From NCBI GenBank assembly GCA_020024715.1, contig JAHHTJ010000018.1, positions 1 to 8,036 on the forward strand: a DNA stretch of 8,036 nt. Reading direction: 5' to 3'. The stretch is from Mycoplasmataceae bacterium. GTDB lineage: Bacteria; Bacillota_I; Bacilli_A; Mycoplasmatales; Mycoplasmoidaceae. Position numbers and translations under genes: made by a program. The stretch's first letter is position 1. Each line of letters starts with the position of its first letter. Below are positions 7,114-8,036 of this stretch, piece by piece. Below the pieces are notes generated by a model that was given only the letters and a program-made list of their open reading frames with translations, made no database searches and was not told where the DNA came from.

Positions 7114-7977
7114 ATGCAACAAGATAAGAGTAATGAGATCAAGATATTATTGCCAAAACAAAAAATAATTTTTTGTGATATAGATGGAACATTATTGGAT
7201 GATCACAATAACATTCATGATGAAACCTTAAGTCATATTAAAAAATTAATTAATGAGAGCACAGATTATCATTTTGCTTTAGCAAGCGGAAGAAATCTAG
7301 CTGAACAATTATTGTTATATCGTAAATTAAATTTAAAATCTTCAGGTTTATTGTTAGGAAGTAATGGAGCACAAATTTATTCTTTAAAATCTCATCAAAT
7401 TATTTATGAACAAACATTACCAGTTTTAGAAGCAGAAAGGATTTATAAAAAATATCTTGAATTAAAAGCTATTAATAAAAATATTGCTTTATTAGTAGCT
7501 TATACAAATAGTTCTGCTTATGTTGAAAATTTTAGTGATGAAATGTGAGCAAAATATAACTTTAGTAATATTAAAACTAATCCCTCATTTACAAAAGAAA
7601 AAATTGTTATGATCACAATTATGTTTTTACAAGAAAAATTACCAGAAATGTTATCATTTTTAAAACAATTTGATTTAACGGTTTTAGATGGACCAAATTT
7701 AACATCAATTAATGCAAAAAATGTTTCTAAAGCTCATGCAATTGAATATGTATTGAAAAAATATAATATTGAACATCAACATGTTGCTGTTATTGGTGAT
7801 TCCAAAAATGATTTATGTATGTTTGAATTACCAAATGTCTTTAGTATTACTCATACAAGTGCTAAACCATATTTACAAAAAATCGCTACAGAAGTGATTG
7901 ATTTACCAAAATCTCAATTCATTAAAGAAGGTTTAATTGATTTTCAATATTATATTAATCAATTAGAAAAAAAATAA
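7114..7977 (+). CDS. Cof-type HAD-superfamily hydrolase (second of a tandem pair)
   Basis: The 287-residue protein is a full Cof-type HAD phosphatase of unknown substrate: motif I FCDIDGTLLDD with Asp22 and Asp24, motif II Ser58 in ASGR, GSNGAQIY at 82-89, motif III Lys206 in SKAHAIEYVL, and motif IV VIGDSKNDLCMF with Asp229 and Asp233. TGA at 7546-7548 encodes Trp145 in the cap domain; under the standard code the gene would appear split in two. I chose ATG 7114 because AAGGA at 7104-7108 lies five bases upstream. An in-frame ATG at 7093 would overlap the previous gene by 20 bases and adds only seven residues. The start is one base after the upstream stop, so the pair is surely co-transcribed. 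The two HAD proteins share motifs but differ throughout their caps, so any duplication is old. Confidence 0.92.
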
Positions 7978-8014
7978 AAAATTATCAATAAAAATAACTT
8001 ATTAAATTATCAAT
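7978..8014. repeat. Direct repeat of 11 bp after the last gene
   Basis: AAATTATCAAT occurs at 7978-7988 and again at 8004-8014, 26 bp start to start. In such AT-rich sequence a chance repeat is quite possible. Confidence 0.4.
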
Positions 8015-8021
8015 TTTTTTT
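8004..8021 (+). terminator. T-run, possible terminator of the trxA unit
   Basis: Eight T at 8014-8021 follow the last gene by 36 bases. I see no GC-containing stem before it. The window ends 15 bases later with an ATG at 8033 that has no ribosome binding site, so I do not call a further gene. Confidence 0.2.
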
Positions 8022-8036
8022 AGAAAAAAAACATGA

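Noticed and set aside
1..8036. A new multi-gene system, CRISPR array, mobile element or RNA gene
   Set aside because: All nine genes but the YitT-type protein have a known or class-level role, gaps are short, and no spaced repeats, transposase, tRNA cloverleaf or rRNA sequence is visible on either strand.

Overview
The window is a very AT-rich piece of a Mollicutes (mycoplasma-type) chromosome that must be read with genetic code 4, in which UGA is tryptophan. Six of the nine genes cross in-frame TGA codons, and each TGA falls where the protein family expects an aromatic residue or Trp (the WCGPC site of thioredoxin, the WFPGHM start of RbgA, the Trp after the topoisomerase TOPRIM motif). I count 21 TGA and 3 TGG tryptophan codons. 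Read with the standard code, five genes look like strings of short fragments and rpsP loses its tail; with code 4 all nine are intact. All lie on the + strand and no gap between genes exceeds 80 bases. From memory, the gene order rpsP-trmD-rplS-(YitT-type membrane protein)-rbgA matches a block in Mycoplasma genitalium (MG446 to MG442), and topA-trxA-Cof hydrolase matches another (MG122, MG124, MG125). I therefore favour the Pneumoniae group (M. penetrans, M. iowae or Ureaplasma-like) but cannot name a species.

Layout: 1-111 is a leader with a perfect 9-bp inverted repeat and promoter-like boxes. 112-3763 is a tightly packed translation operon: rpsP (ribosomal protein S16), trmD (tRNA m1G37 methyltransferase), rplS (ribosomal protein L19), a 499-residue YitT/DUF2179 membrane protein and rbgA (50S-assembly GTPase). 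Spacing ranges from a 20-nt overlap to a 25-nt gap. topA (DNA topoisomerase I) follows after 45 nt, at 3809-5869. A 77-nt gap (5870-5946) holds a T-run and the clearest promoter of the window, which opens a second unit: trxA (thioredoxin) and two tandem Cof-type HAD hydrolases. The last 59 bases hold a short direct repeat and a T-run.

The first unit makes ribosome parts (S16, L19), matures the large subunit (RbgA) and modifies tRNA for frame maintenance (TrmD), so it is a protein-synthesis operon with one membrane protein of unknown role inside it. TopA relaxes negatively supercoiled DNA. TrxA supplies thiol reduction. The HAD proteins probably dephosphorylate small metabolites. I see no mobile element, CRISPR array, RNA gene or novel defence-like system: this is core genome. 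The points most worth a second look are a Glu at the usual catalytic Asp of TrmD, a degenerate G4 motif in RbgA, the palindrome over the rpsP promoter region, and the enlarged YitT protein.
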